A stretch of DNA of 64,000 nucleotides from JANXQG01 sp964615095 (GTDB lineage: Bacteria > Planctomycetota > Planctomycetia > Pirellulales > Thermoguttaceae), in NCBI GenBank assembly GCA_964615095.1, contig CAZTPX010000028.1:12106-76105 (forward strand), in the 5' to 3' direction. The position numbers and the translations under genes are program-made. Below, in pieces: positions 53,679-61,952 of the stretch. How positions within the stretch are numbered: the stretch's first letter is position 1; every line of letters begins with the position of its first letter. The notes under the pieces are model-generated. The model made no database searches. It was given only the letters and a program-made list of their open reading frames with translations, and had not been told where the DNA came from.

Positions 53679-53790
53679 GCTGTGGGCTTCTTGGGAGCCC
53701 GCTGGTGGCCGGTAGCGGTTCGGAGGCTTCTGGGAGTCGAGCGGGGCCATAAAGCCTGCCAGGCGCGCGCTGGGGCGCTGTAGAGGCAAG
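53679..53790. repeat. Dispersed GC-rich repeat
   Basis: CTGTGGGCTTCTTGGGAGCC with GCGCGCGCTGGGGCGC is a copy of the family seen at 20830, 57632 and 60247. Confidence 0.5.
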
Positions 53791-53931
53791 GGACCATTGC
53801 ACCCCAGAAGCCGAACGGATAGAATTCGAGCCTGTCCGGTCAGCCCCAATTCGGATGCACGACCTCCGCGACCTTGCACTGCGCGTCGGACGGGGAGTCT
53901 ATGCACCGCACTATTCCAACGACCAGAAGCC

Positions 53932-54396
53932 GTGAGCACGCAACCTCTCGCAACTTACTCGGAGCGTTTGCTTGAAGTCCGCCGCGATTTCACGTTGTAC
54001 CATGACCGGGTTGTCGTGCAGGCACGTTGGTTTCCCAATCGCCGGTTCGAGCATGTTGTGAAGTTGGATACGCTCAGGCGTGAGGTCCAGGAAATCACAA
54101 TCCGCTACCGCATGCATCGCAATGCGGGCTGGGTCCTGGCCGTCGGCGCCCTGGCATACGCCGCCTGCTATTACTACGCCCAGGGCATGACACTGCAAGT
54201 AGTGGGCTATGTGGCCTTGAGCGTCGCGATTTGCGGCGCCGTCTTGACGGCCCTGACGTACCCTAATCGTCGGATTCGTTTCGCACGATTCCGTATGCGA
54301 ACTGGCAAGATAGGGCTCGACATTGGAAGCGCCGGCAGCGACATTACCGCGTTCGAGAAGTTCGTGCAGCAGGTCGGGCGACAGATTCCTCTTTAA
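53932..54396 (+). CDS. Membrane protein with two helices, unknown function
   Basis: About 154 residues from a GTG start at 53932 (VSTQPLATYSERLLEVRRDF). The longer frame from 53797 adds a stretch derived from repeat-like sequence. A beta-rich cytosolic N-terminal part (RDFTLYHDRVVVQARWFPNR) resembles PH-like domains of small membrane proteins. Two helices follow (WVLAVGALAYAACYYYAQ, VVGYVALSVAICGAVLTALT) and a soluble tail. No operon partner. Confidence 0.55.
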   Translation: MSTQPLATYSERLLEVRRDFTLYHDRVVVQARWFPNRRFEHVVKLDTLRREVQEITIRYRMHRNAGWVLAVGALAYAACYYYAQGMTLQVVGYVALSVAICGAVLTALTYPNRRIRFARFRMRTGKIGLDIGSAGSDITAFEKFVQQVGRQIPL

Positions 54397-54492
54397 TCAT
54401 GCGCGTAGTGCCGTACTCAGCCGTCCAGCCCTGGACCTTGGCAGAGAGGTTCGGCAGCACGTCTGGCAACACCGCGCGGGTCGAAACCTTAT

Positions 54493-54534
54493 GGTTCGGA
54501 GTTGTGGCGGGCACGAGGATGACCTTTTGGTTCG
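54493..54534. repeat. Conserved box of the replicon-like units, unit 1
   Basis: GTTCGGAGTTGTGGCGGGCA, then CGAGGATGACCTTTTGGTTCG. Related boxes are at 57781, 57997 and 63611. It lies about 105 bases from the hairpin and repeat cluster of its unit. Confidence 0.7.
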
Positions 54535-54632
54535 TGGAGTAGTGGAGGACCCTTGGAGTTCGTGCAGCTAACTTTTTTGATCGCTGACCAGCAGTTGCTA
54601 TCAATACTGTCATTCGAGGAGTATCTCATCGA

Positions 54633-54745
54633 CCACCAACCAGCAGTCATCCCTATTACATAGGGGATGACTGCTGCTGGTCGTGGTCACCTGCAGCCAC
54701 CTATAGTCACTGCTGGTCGCTGCTGGTCACTGTCGATTGACAGGG
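54633..54745. repeat. Hairpin plus CTGCTGGTC repeat cluster, unit 1
   Basis: The inverted repeat CCAGCAGTCATCCCTA / TAGGGGATGACTGCTGCTGG (54639-54680) is followed by CTGCTGGTCGTGGTCA, CACTGCTGGTCGCTGCTGGT and GTCACTG. CTGCTGGTC occurs four times directly or inverted. The cluster overlaps the 3' end of the truncated helicase gene. Confidence 0.75.
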
Positions 54746-55453
54746 GTTATAGCACGAAGCTCGCCACAAGTCTCCGCCGCGAAGCTCTCCGCAGATTTCG
54801 GCGCTGTGCGCCTTCTCTAGCTCGATCAGGTGCTGCGCTACCGTTTCCTTGGCGAACGGCAGATGCAGTTTCAGCTTGGGCACCGATATACCAGCCGAAC
54901 CGCCGTGCTGGGCGAGCGCATTCAGCACCAGTTGTCGATCCTCTTGTACTTTGAGGGCCTTGGCATCCGTTCGAGCCACGCCGGCGTTCCTGCCGGCCTC
55001 CGCCTGGGTCTGCACGGTCACTTCCCACTTCTTACCGCTGAAGTCCTGCAACATCACGCCTTCGTCGATATCGACCGAGTAGGTGCCATTAAACCCCGCT
55101 GAGCCGCCCGTTGTCACCCAGAGCTGATGTTTTCCGGTCCCTGGCTCATAGTCGGCTCTACGCGCGAGCAGGAGCCACTGGCGGGCAAATTCCCCGAACC
55201 CTGCAAAAGCCAGGTCCCCGAGTTCGGCCGGTTCATACGATCTATAGCTGCTGCCGTTACGGCCAGCCTTCATGCCCGCGTTTTTGACCGTATGGTGTGC
55301 GAAGATCGGTGTAGCGCCCGCGGCTAGGCAAGCTTCGCTGATCTTGCTGAGCACGGCGCCCATGTCGAACACGTTGGACGCGCTGGCCTTGGTCGCAAGG
55401 CCAAATCCGGGAGAATCGCTGGCTATTGCTCGGCGAAAACCCATGAGAGCCAA
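54707..55453 (-). pseudogene. RepA-like helicase lacking its N-terminal half
   Basis: The frame opens inside the ATPase core: SNVFDMGAVLSKISEACLAA then GATPIFAHHTVKNAG, which matches SNVFAMGALLYEIANACVKE and GCTPIFVHHDKK of the intact paralogue at 58260-59699. Walker A and B are gone. The C-terminal winged-helix-like part is kept (AISVPKLKLHLPFAKETVAQ-type segment), and the last residues (QSTVTSSDQQ) come from the repeat cluster. The break coincides with the end of the 652-residue ORF at 55423, so that gene probably replaced the front half. Confidence 0.8.
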
Positions 55454-57279
55454 AACGCCAACCTGCTTGCTTCCGCTGCATCCTTGACACTATCGAGAAT
55501 CGCGGTCAGATCATTCCAGCGGTTCGCGCGCAAGTACACTTTGGCAATTGACTCACGCTTAGTGTTCGGATCGCGGATCTTATTGGCACACACGACCGCG
55601 TCGTTCCAGGCGTCTAGATCGCAATAGGCCGCTGAAAGCTCCTTCCACCCTTGCTTCCGGGAAGATGCTATTCGCTCTCCGGCAACAGCCTCTCTTGCCC
55701 TGAGGAAGGTCGATCGCGCAGCGTCTGCTTTGCCTCCAATCGCTTGGAGCCTGCCTAAGGTCGTAAACACCGCAGCAGAAACCCATCCAGTTTCACCAAG
55801 ATTACCTGCATGCACATTTCGTTCGATCCTTTGTAGGGTCTCCTGGAATCGGTCAGAATCTCCAAGCTTCCAGTAGGTTCGTGCCACACGCTCCATCTGC
55901 CTCATCGGGTGGTGTTGGTTGCCCGTATTCGATAGGAGTTGGTCATTTTCGGCGTCCGAGAACTGATCTTCTAACCACTTTGATGCTTCTTCACGCGCGC
56001 CGTGCCTCCATAACGGACCGACTACGTCCCACCACTTCCAAGCTGTCCTTGGGACAGACTCGTAGATGCCTAAGACACCCAGGGAATCACCTGCCTTGTC
56101 GCACAGTTCCAACAACCGCGACCGATGTCGATCTTGTATGATGCCGGTCTCGCGGCGTATTTTGGCATCCAATTCAGGGAGCTTACGCCGGCAAGCCACG
56201 TTTCCTCCTGCTCGCAGTTCGGTCTCCGCCTCTACTAATCCTTTGGCGACTTCAGCACGCACGCGCTCGTCCGACGTACTCGTTCCCAGCGATTCCAGCA
56301 TGCCCAACAGGTCCGCACACCAGACCAAGTCTGTTGCAGCGCGTTCCCGCCAATATTGGTCCTCTATTCCCGCTACAACCGCCTTTCCTCGGCGGAGATA
56401 GTTGCCAGCGGCTGCGGCGTCACCCAGTCCCGCGGCAACATTGGCCGCACACGCCAGTATTTTCACCCGTTGTCCAGCATCGCCTAACCTGCCCTCAATC
56501 GCAATCAAACCCTGTACAAGATGCTCGGCCTCGCGGAACCTGCTCATCTCGCACAGTAATTTCGCTGCGGTCGTCGTCTCACTGGCACGATCGTCCTCGT
56601 CCTCGATTCCGACAGCGATTAAGCCGGATGCGCAAAGCCATTCGGCTCTGCCGCTGCCCTCCCCAGGCCAAGGGAACTTCACCGATAATTCCGGCTTGCC
56701 TTCTACGTCGGGTGGGCTGAATTCCAGAGACAATGCAAATCCTTTGCCAGTAACCTCGCCTAGTTCAAGCAGGTCGCCATCGTGGAACCCGAAGACTACC
56801 CGCCTATGACTAGCGGCTCCGAGCAGAATATTCAGGCTGATTTCACCGAATGCTTGCTTCAACGCCAGCCCCAGGTAGCCGATGCCCAACGCTATCTCTC
56901 CAATCCCACCCTCGACAAGAGTGAACATGCGATTCAAGACATCGGAGCGGACGTTCCCGGGATAGCTAGAGTATTCCTCGCTCTGTTCGCCGCAGCCGAA
57001 CTCGATTCCCTTGCCCTGCGGCATGTTCAGCGGATCGAGACCAAAGTACAGTTCGGTACTTCTGGCGTTGACCTCGTGACGCGCGAATAACCTCGCGATC
57101 CGCTCTTGAATCAAACGAGCATCCGCCGCGTACTTTAGCTGCGATAGCTTCTTTCGGATTCTCGGATCTAGCTCAGAGTCACCCAACCGGTTCAGCAGCC
57201 AGCGCATGCCGTCGGTGACATCGAATGCCCCAATGGCCGATTTTGCGAGATCGATCCCGATGGTAAGCCTGTTTTGCAT
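55423..57279 (-). CDS. Large hypothetical protein with TPR-like repeats
   Basis: About 618 residues from the ATG at 57279 (MQNRLTIGIDLAKSAIGAFD); the frame to 57381 is an extension. No clear ribosome binding site is present, only purine-rich AAGTGG. Residues 1-200 are a mixed domain (IGIDLAKSAIGAFDVTDG, GEISLNILLGAASHRRVVF). From about 215 to the end alpha-helical pairs with TPR-like spacing occur (REAEHLVQGLIAIEGRLGDA, YWKLGDSDRFQETLQRIERN, ARSTFLRAREAVAGERIASS). It overlaps the front of the truncated helicase by about 30 bases, which marks the recombination joint. The GC content looks lower than that of its neighbours. Function unknown. Confidence 0.65.
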   Translation of the reverse strand: MQNRLTIGIDLAKSAIGAFDVTDGMRWLLNRLGDSELDPRIRKKLSQLKYAADARLIQERIARLFARHEVNARSTELYFGLDPLNMPQGKGIEFGCGEQSEEYSSYPGNVRSDVLNRMFTLVEGGIGEIALGIGYLGLALKQAFGEISLNILLGAASHRRVVFGFHDGDLLELGEVTGKGFALSLEFSPPDVEGKPELSVKFPWPGEGSGRAEWLCASGLIAVGIEDEDDRASETTTAAKLLCEMSRFREAEHLVQGLIAIEGRLGDAGQRVKILACAANVAAGLGDAAAAGNYLRRGKAVVAGIEDQYWRERAATDLVWCADLLGMLESLGTSTSDERVRAEVAKGLVEAETELRAGGNVACRRKLPELDAKIRRETGIIQDRHRSRLLELCDKAGDSLGVLGIYESVPRTAWKWWDVVGPLWRHGAREEASKWLEDQFSDAENDQLLSNTGNQHHPMRQMERVARTYWKLGDSDRFQETLQRIERNVHAGNLGETGWVSAAVFTTLGRLQAIGGKADAARSTFLRAREAVAGERIASSRKQGWKELSAAYCDLDAWNDAVVCANKIRDPNTKRESIAKVYLRANRWNDLTAILDSVKDAAEASRLAFWLSWVFAEQ

Positions 57280-57780
57280 GTCACTTTTCCACTTGCGGAT
57301 AGAATGCACCCTGAAACACCAAAGTTCTCTTAGCAGCAAACTGTCTTTGATTTTACTGCAATGCGGCAAGATGCACCACAAGTCGGCGGACTCGGTCGCA
57401 GTCCGACTACAAGATTTGGACAGTCGTCAGCCGGGCGTCGCAGGTAGGCAAAGCCGTACGGCGGGCAAGAACCGATCCACCGGCCAACGCGCTTCCCGGC
57501 GCCCTACGCGCTGCCCACGACCTCGCCCCAGCGATTCCTCATGCCCAGCCATGGCGATCGTGGCGGGCTGTATGGCTTGGGCTGGGCCGTTGGGTCGCGC
57601 ATAGGGGCGGCGGAGCCAAGGCCCATTCCGCCTGTGGGCTTCTTGGACGCGCGCTAGAGGCCGATCGGAACCGAAAGGTCCTGGGAGCCGTCTTTGGCCC
57701 CGAAAGCCCTCCAGCGTGCGCTGTACGCGCTCACGCGGGCGCCTGCCGTCAGAGCCTCGCCGTGTCGCCCAGACCTTGAC

Positions 57781-57818
57781 GTTCGGAGTTGTGCCGGCCA
57801 CGATAAACCTTCGGGTTC
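57781..57818. repeat. Conserved box of the replicon-like units, extra copy
   Basis: GTTCGGAGTTGTGCCGGCCA, then CGATAAACCTTCGGGTTCG. It lies 216 bases from the next copy and has no repeat cluster of its own. Confidence 0.65.
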
Positions 57819-57996
57819 GAGGTCTATCGGCAATGGGATTCCTTCGGGTTCATACGATCTGGGTAAAGGCTCTAGCCAACCCCCTCGATCCTGAGGTCTG
57901 GAGCAGAGGATGCTCGGCCGCGCATATCGACGGGCTGGGCCACAATAAAGAGGGAATCGGCCGCGCGTAGCACCTGCGCCCCTTCGACGCCTTTCC

Positions 57997-58035
57997 TTCG
58001 GAGTTGTGGCGGCCACGATAGACCTCTTGGTTCGG
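57997..58035. repeat. Conserved box of the replicon-like units, unit 2
   Basis: TTCGGAGTTGTGGCGGCCAC, then GATAGACCTCTTGGTTCGG. It is 106 bases before the hairpin and repeat cluster of unit 2, the same spacing as in unit 1. Confidence 0.7.
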
Positions 58036-58140
58036 AGGTCCTGGGATGACCTTCGGGGTTCGTGGTGATGGCCTACACATGTGTAAACGATCGAAGTGAT
58101 AGCAATGCCAGCATCGGAGACGCTGGTTTTGAGGGTGACG

Positions 58141-58259
58141 AGCAGCAGCGTCCACGTAATCTCTAAAGAGAATTACGTGGACACTGCTACTCATCTCAAG
58201 TCACCCGAGTGGAAACGAGTAGGTACGTACCCACTCGTTCCCACTCGTTTCCACTCGAT
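58141..58259. repeat. Hairpin plus CCACTCGTT repeat cluster, unit 2
   Basis: The hairpin AGCAGC-GTCCACGTAATCTCT / AGAGAATTACGTGGAC-ACTGCT (58141-58190) is followed by an inverted repeat GAGTGGAAACGAGT / ACTCGTTTCCACTC with CCACTCGTTC tandem words (58230-58257). The cluster ends at the stop codon of the helicase gene. Confidence 0.8.
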
Positions 58260-59699
58260 CTAAGCTTTCTTCCCAGCCTGTTCGATTACCTCGTATAGGA
58301 CACTATCCTTCTGCCGACCTGGCCGATCGCCGATCCTGCCTTCCGCGCGAAGGTAAGCCATGTGCCTTTCGGCTTTGTCCGGGCCGAGGTGGGCCGCTGC
58401 GGCTGCCCTCTTCAGCGTTATCCCGGGCGCAGCCGCGATGCACTGATAGAGCCGTTCGCGCTCCTGCGCCTCCTGTTCGCGCTCCTGCGTCTCCTTCTCG
58501 CGCTTGCGATCATCCTTGCTCGATATCAGCCGTTCACAGGTCACCTTCCATTTCCAGCCCGTCGTCTTCGTACCTTGCTCGATGGTCAAGCTCTGCTCCA
58601 CCGCGTGCCCCGCACTGCCACCGATGTCGATGTTCATATAGTACACGCCGTGTTCTTTGTCGTGCGGTTTGCCCGGCCGTTTCTTAATGCTGATCCATTG
58701 CCGCATGAACTCCTGGATGCCGGCGCCGGCCCCATCGTTCATATCCGAAATGTCGCTGTCGTCATTTGCTGTCTTCTTATCGTGGTGGACGAAGATCGGC
58801 GTGCAGCCTTCCTTGACGCACGCGTTGGCAATCTCGTATAGCAACGCTCCCATCGCGAACACGTTGCTGCTCTCGACGCCCCGGGCCCGCTGCCCGCGCA
58901 GCAGCGACAAGTACAACGGGTCGAATACGATCACGTCCAGCTTGAGCTTGCGGATGTCTTGGACGATCCTCGCGATTACTTGCGGATCGCCCAAGGCCGG
59001 CGCTTCGAGGTTGATCCAGGGGCTGCGCACCGTATGCCCGAGCTTGGCGTAGGTTGCTTTGATGGCCCGCCAGCGTTTACCCAGCGTTCTCTCGCCGCTT
59101 TCGCCGGAAAACACTGCTACGTTGCACTGCTTGTTGACCGCGAACTTGCCGAGGAACATAAACCCTGCGCCTTGCGCCAAGTTGAACGCTAGGTCGAGCA
59201 TGATGCCGGTCTTGAATGACTTGCTCTTGCCCTTGATGACCATGGGCTGGTTTTCGACCAGTACGTCCTCGACCAGATACATTTCATCTTCGGTGCTCAG
59301 TTCATCGAAGGTGCGGGCGAAGTATGATTCTGGGACGGCCTGTTGCTGCAGCCGCACAAGCTCTTCGGCTTTCTCTTGGGCGTGAGCTTCCTTGCCTTTG
59401 TAGCGGACTGTCCAATTGGTTAGTGGATCGGAATAGAACGCACCGGGCTGCGGCACCATGCAGCGCTCCCGGCACCATTCTTCGAAGCGATTGTCGGCAT
59501 CTACGTAGAACTGCTCGATACTTTCCTTACGGACGCAGATTGCCCGATACAGGGCTTCCTCATCGACATCTTCGCGGACGCAGCCCTGCGTGGCCCAGTA
59601 TTCGTTCAGCATCTGCCGCTTGTGCGCGGCGATGCTATCCAGCATTGTTCGCGGTTTCTGTTCGTTGACGGTGTGGTTTGGATTTGCTAGACTAACCAT
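58260..59699 (-). CDS. RepA-like hexameric helicase / AAA-family ATPase (RecA fold)
   Basis: About 479 residues. The ATG at 59699 lies 12 bases after GGAGG; an ATG at 59723 would overlap that site. Walker A is GKSKSFKT (157-164) in PMVIKGKSKSFKTGIMLDLA, Walker B VIVFD (256-260), and the paired His PIFVHHDKK (305-306) matches RepA/RecA-superfamily helicases such as RSF1010 RepA. A charged coiled-coil segment (REKETQEREQEAQERERL) links to a C-terminal winged-helix-like domain (GITLKRAAAAAHLGPDKAER). Expected role: replication or maintenance of the element carrying it. A MerR-type HTH gene precedes it on the same strand, and iteron-like repeats begin exactly at its stop. Confidence 0.8.
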   Translation of the reverse strand: MVSLANPNHTVNEQKPRTMLDSIAAHKRQMLNEYWATQGCVREDVDEEALYRAICVRKESIEQFYVDADNRFEEWCRERCMVPQPGAFYSDPLTNWTVRYKGKEAHAQEKAEELVRLQQQAVPESYFARTFDELSTEDEMYLVEDVLVENQPMVIKGKSKSFKTGIMLDLAFNLAQGAGFMFLGKFAVNKQCNVAVFSGESGERTLGKRWRAIKATYAKLGHTVRSPWINLEAPALGDPQVIARIVQDIRKLKLDVIVFDPLYLSLLRGQRARGVESSNVFAMGALLYEIANACVKEGCTPIFVHHDKKTANDDSDISDMNDGAGAGIQEFMRQWISIKKRPGKPHDKEHGVYYMNIDIGGSAGHAVEQSLTIEQGTKTTGWKWKVTCERLISSKDDRKREKETQEREQEAQERERLYQCIAAAPGITLKRAAAAAHLGPDKAERHMAYLRAEGRIGDRPGRQKDSVLYEVIEQAGKKA

Positions 59700-59807
59700 T
59701 GTTGTGAGGTGCCTCCTAGGCATTGTTGCTTGCCGCCGATTCCTGCTCGACGGCTAAAGAAATGGAATAAACTGCCGGGCCGATCACGCGATCGGCCCGT
59801 GCTGTTC

Positions 59808-60023
59808 TTATAGGCCCGCAGGCTCCGCCGCGGCTTTCGCCGCCGGCTTCTTACATTCGAAGTGGGCTCGTATGTTCGCCACGTCTTCGGGGCCAAAAAC
59901 ACGGCGACCCGAAATTCGCAGGCGAGGCTCCGGTACCAAGCCGTGGCACAGCAGGTACTCCACGCGATAAGCTTTTACGCCCAGTAGGGCTGCGACATCT
60001 TTCAAGCTCATTTGTTGTTCCAT
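59808..60023 (-). CDS. MerR-type HTH DNA-binding protein (excisionase-like)
   Basis: 71 residues: SLKDVAALLGVKAYRVEYLL, GLVPEPRLRISGRRVFGPED then VANIRAHFECKK, the MerR/excisionase winged-helix pattern. GGAGGA lies 6 bases before the ATG, a strong ribosome binding site. It lacks an effector domain, so it is DNA-binding only. It is 108 bases upstream of the helicase gene in the same direction and probably co-transcribed. Such pairs are typical of integrated elements (excision factor or copy control). Confidence 0.8.
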   Translation of the reverse strand: MEQQMSLKDVAALLGVKAYRVEYLLCHGLVPEPRLRISGRRVFGPEDVANIRAHFECKKPAAKAAAEPAGL

Positions 60024-60492
60024 GGGATTCCTCCAAGGGTTTTGCCGCGCCCGAGGAGCGCGGCGACAGGGTGATTGCCGCGAGGTGCGGCTGAAGTAGG
60101 GAAACGACCGAGAGGGCGGACAGGCCGCCAGAGGTCAATCAGAAAGGCGAAAAGTTAGAAGGTCATGCCCGTGGTCACACGAGGCAGCTTCTATCTTACG
60201 ATTTCTGGGGTCGCGGCGCAAGCCCCAATCGAAGAATTTTGTCCGTGCCGCCGGTGGGCTTCTTGGAGGCTTGCTGGGGAGCTTTGCGACGCCGCCAGAC
60301 GCGAAGAAGCCCCAGAAGTGGTCCTGCGGGCGGGAGGCCGCCAGAAGGGCGCTGGAGCGCTCAGGACGGCGATGGGAGGCGGGCAGAGGAGGGCCCGCCT
60401 GCACCTCAAAGCGGCGACTTGCGCTGCCGCCGTGCCATGTTGGGCAGTCTGGGCGAGTCGAAAATCAGGAATCAGCCAACCGACGCGTTACG
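60024..60492. other. Spacer with GC-rich repeat copy
   Basis: 60247-60400 (GGGCTTCTTGGAGGCTTGCT, GAAGTGGTCCTGCGGGCGGG) is a close copy of 20830-20960. No gene is supported in the spacer. Confidence 0.55.
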
Positions 60493-61299
60493 CTATAAGT
60501 CCAGTAATCCCTCGTTCAATATCGGGAGGAGCTTGGCAAAATTGGGACAGTATTGGTATGGCGAATAGAAGTCCTTCTTTCTAAACGACCATAGCCAGAA
60601 TGGAAAACCGCCACCACGGAACGCCGAGCGAAGTTCATCCACGAAATACGTATCGCCGCCGCCGTCGTCATAGAGTACAGCGTCAATGGCATGGCTTGGA
60701 AGATCGACCGCTTTCGGTTCGCAATTTGACGCCCAGCCACCGAGAGGCAGACATGGCTTCAACTCAGTCGAACAGTCGAGCAAGTGGCCCTTGGTCTGGG
60801 CCTCCTTCACGCCTCTAGCCAGTTGTTCCGCGAGGTGCCGCCTTAAGTCGAGACACCGCTCTAAACCGAGAAACAAAAGAACTGGATGGCTGCCTAGTCC
60901 AAAAATGTCCGGCCCAGGGGGAGGGCGACAGCTTGCTTTACAACGCAGTTGCGATTCCGATTGGCTGAAATCAACTGCCCCCAAATGTTCATACCAAGTA
61001 CGGAGGACGATAGGTAGCCTACCGAAATCACGTTCAATTTGATCCAAAAGTGCATGGTCTTTGTCGGATGCCAGACGGAGAGAATTTGCTGGGTCGGCAA
61101 ATTCGTAGCCCAATGCTAGCAAACGGCCATGAAGCAATTCGAGGTTCGTTTTCGCACGTTTCACAATTTCTTGCGTGACGGCAACGGCATCGGAAAATAC
61201 CGCCGCCTCGCGAACGGCAGAACCCAGCTTGATAAGCTCAGTCCAAACCGCCTCATGTTCGCCGTTTAAGTAGCGTCGATAGTACGATTCAGTCGCCAT
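60493..61299 (-). CDS. Hypothetical protein, possibly SUKH-like
   Basis: 268 residues. The centre (IERDFGRLPIVLRTWYEHLG, AVDFSQSE) has the L-P-x-x-L-R-x-x-Y-x-x-x-G pattern of SUKH-like immunity folds, and the end (RSAFRGGGFPFWLWSFRKKD) is aromatic-rich. No toxin gene is adjacent. Context: between a replicon-like unit and a small gene on the other strand. The assignment is tentative. Confidence 0.5.
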   Translation of the reverse strand: MATESYYRRYLNGEHEAVWTELIKLGSAVREAAVFSDAVAVTQEIVKRAKTNLELLHGRLLALGYEFADPANSLRLASDKDHALLDQIERDFGRLPIVLRTWYEHLGAVDFSQSESQLRCKASCRPPPGPDIFGLGSHPVLLFLGLERCLDLRRHLAEQLARGVKEAQTKGHLLDCSTELKPCLPLGGWASNCEPKAVDLPSHAIDAVLYDDGGGDTYFVDELRSAFRGGGFPFWLWSFRKKDFYSPYQYCPNFAKLLPILNEGLLDL

Positions 61300-61466
61300 A
61301 AGCCGGATTGCTGATTACTGGCTAAAACGATTCTTGCCTGCCCAACGGTGTTCTGGTTGACATCAAGTTATTCACCGCTTGCCGTATTGTACTTCCGCGG
61401 CAATACTTGTGGCAATCTCGGGGTCAAATTCGCATTTCGAGATGTCGTCATTAGAGGGGGTGTCGT

Positions 61467-61733
61467 ATGCCACGACTGCCAGCAGATTTCCGCATCAGCT
61501 TGAAGCGCCGAGGCGGCAAAACTCACCGGATTGAGCTAGTCCGCAATCCGTTCAACCAGCGGTTCTGGGTCCGCAGGAACGGCAAGCAATCAGCAAAGCT
61601 CCCGGAAGCCACCGCCACCGAGATCGCCGATCAGATCCGTCGCTGGCTAGTTGGCACCCTGTCGGAGCAAGGTCCGCCAGGGTTCGCCATCCTTCCAGAG
61701 CTGCCCATTCAACTATCGAGCGTGACGGCATGA
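61467..61733 (+). CDS. Small basic protein, unknown function
   Basis: 88 residues with GAGGGGG before the ATG (61456-61462), a convincing ribosome binding site. The N-terminal half is rich in Arg/Lys with aromatic residues (ISLKRRGGKTHRIELVRNPF, QRFWVRRNGKQS), and the C-terminus is a helix (EATATEIADQIRRWLVGT). It may be a small nucleic-acid-binding protein. No family is recognised. Confidence 0.5.
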   Translation: MPRLPADFRISLKRRGGKTHRIELVRNPFNQRFWVRRNGKQSAKLPEATATEIADQIRRWLVGTLSEQGPPGFAILPELPIQLSSVTA

Positions 61734-61952
61734 TCAACACGGCGAGCTTGCAGCCATCGGTGAAGGCCTTGAGATAGAGGAACACGACGAGTGGAAAGGC
61801 ATGCTCGTTGAGCCGGGAGCGCAACCCCAAGATTTGAGAGGGCAATACGTTTGAAGATCGTCTGAGCGTTCAGACTTTTCGGGCATCAGATGGCGGCCCC
61901 TGCGTCGCTTACGGTAAGCCCATGCGGCCGCAGGCCCAGACAGCCTATCGCT

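Larger units (their letters stand above)
57280..58140. other. Spacer with dispersed repeats and two conserved boxes
   Basis: About 860 bases without a supported gene. It holds GC-rich repeat words (CCCGGCGCCCTACGCGCTGC at 57495, GTGGGCTTCTTGGACGCGCG at 57632) and two conserved boxes at 57781-57818 and 57997-58035. The partial self-similarity suggests that ends of several elements have stacked up here. Confidence 0.55.
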
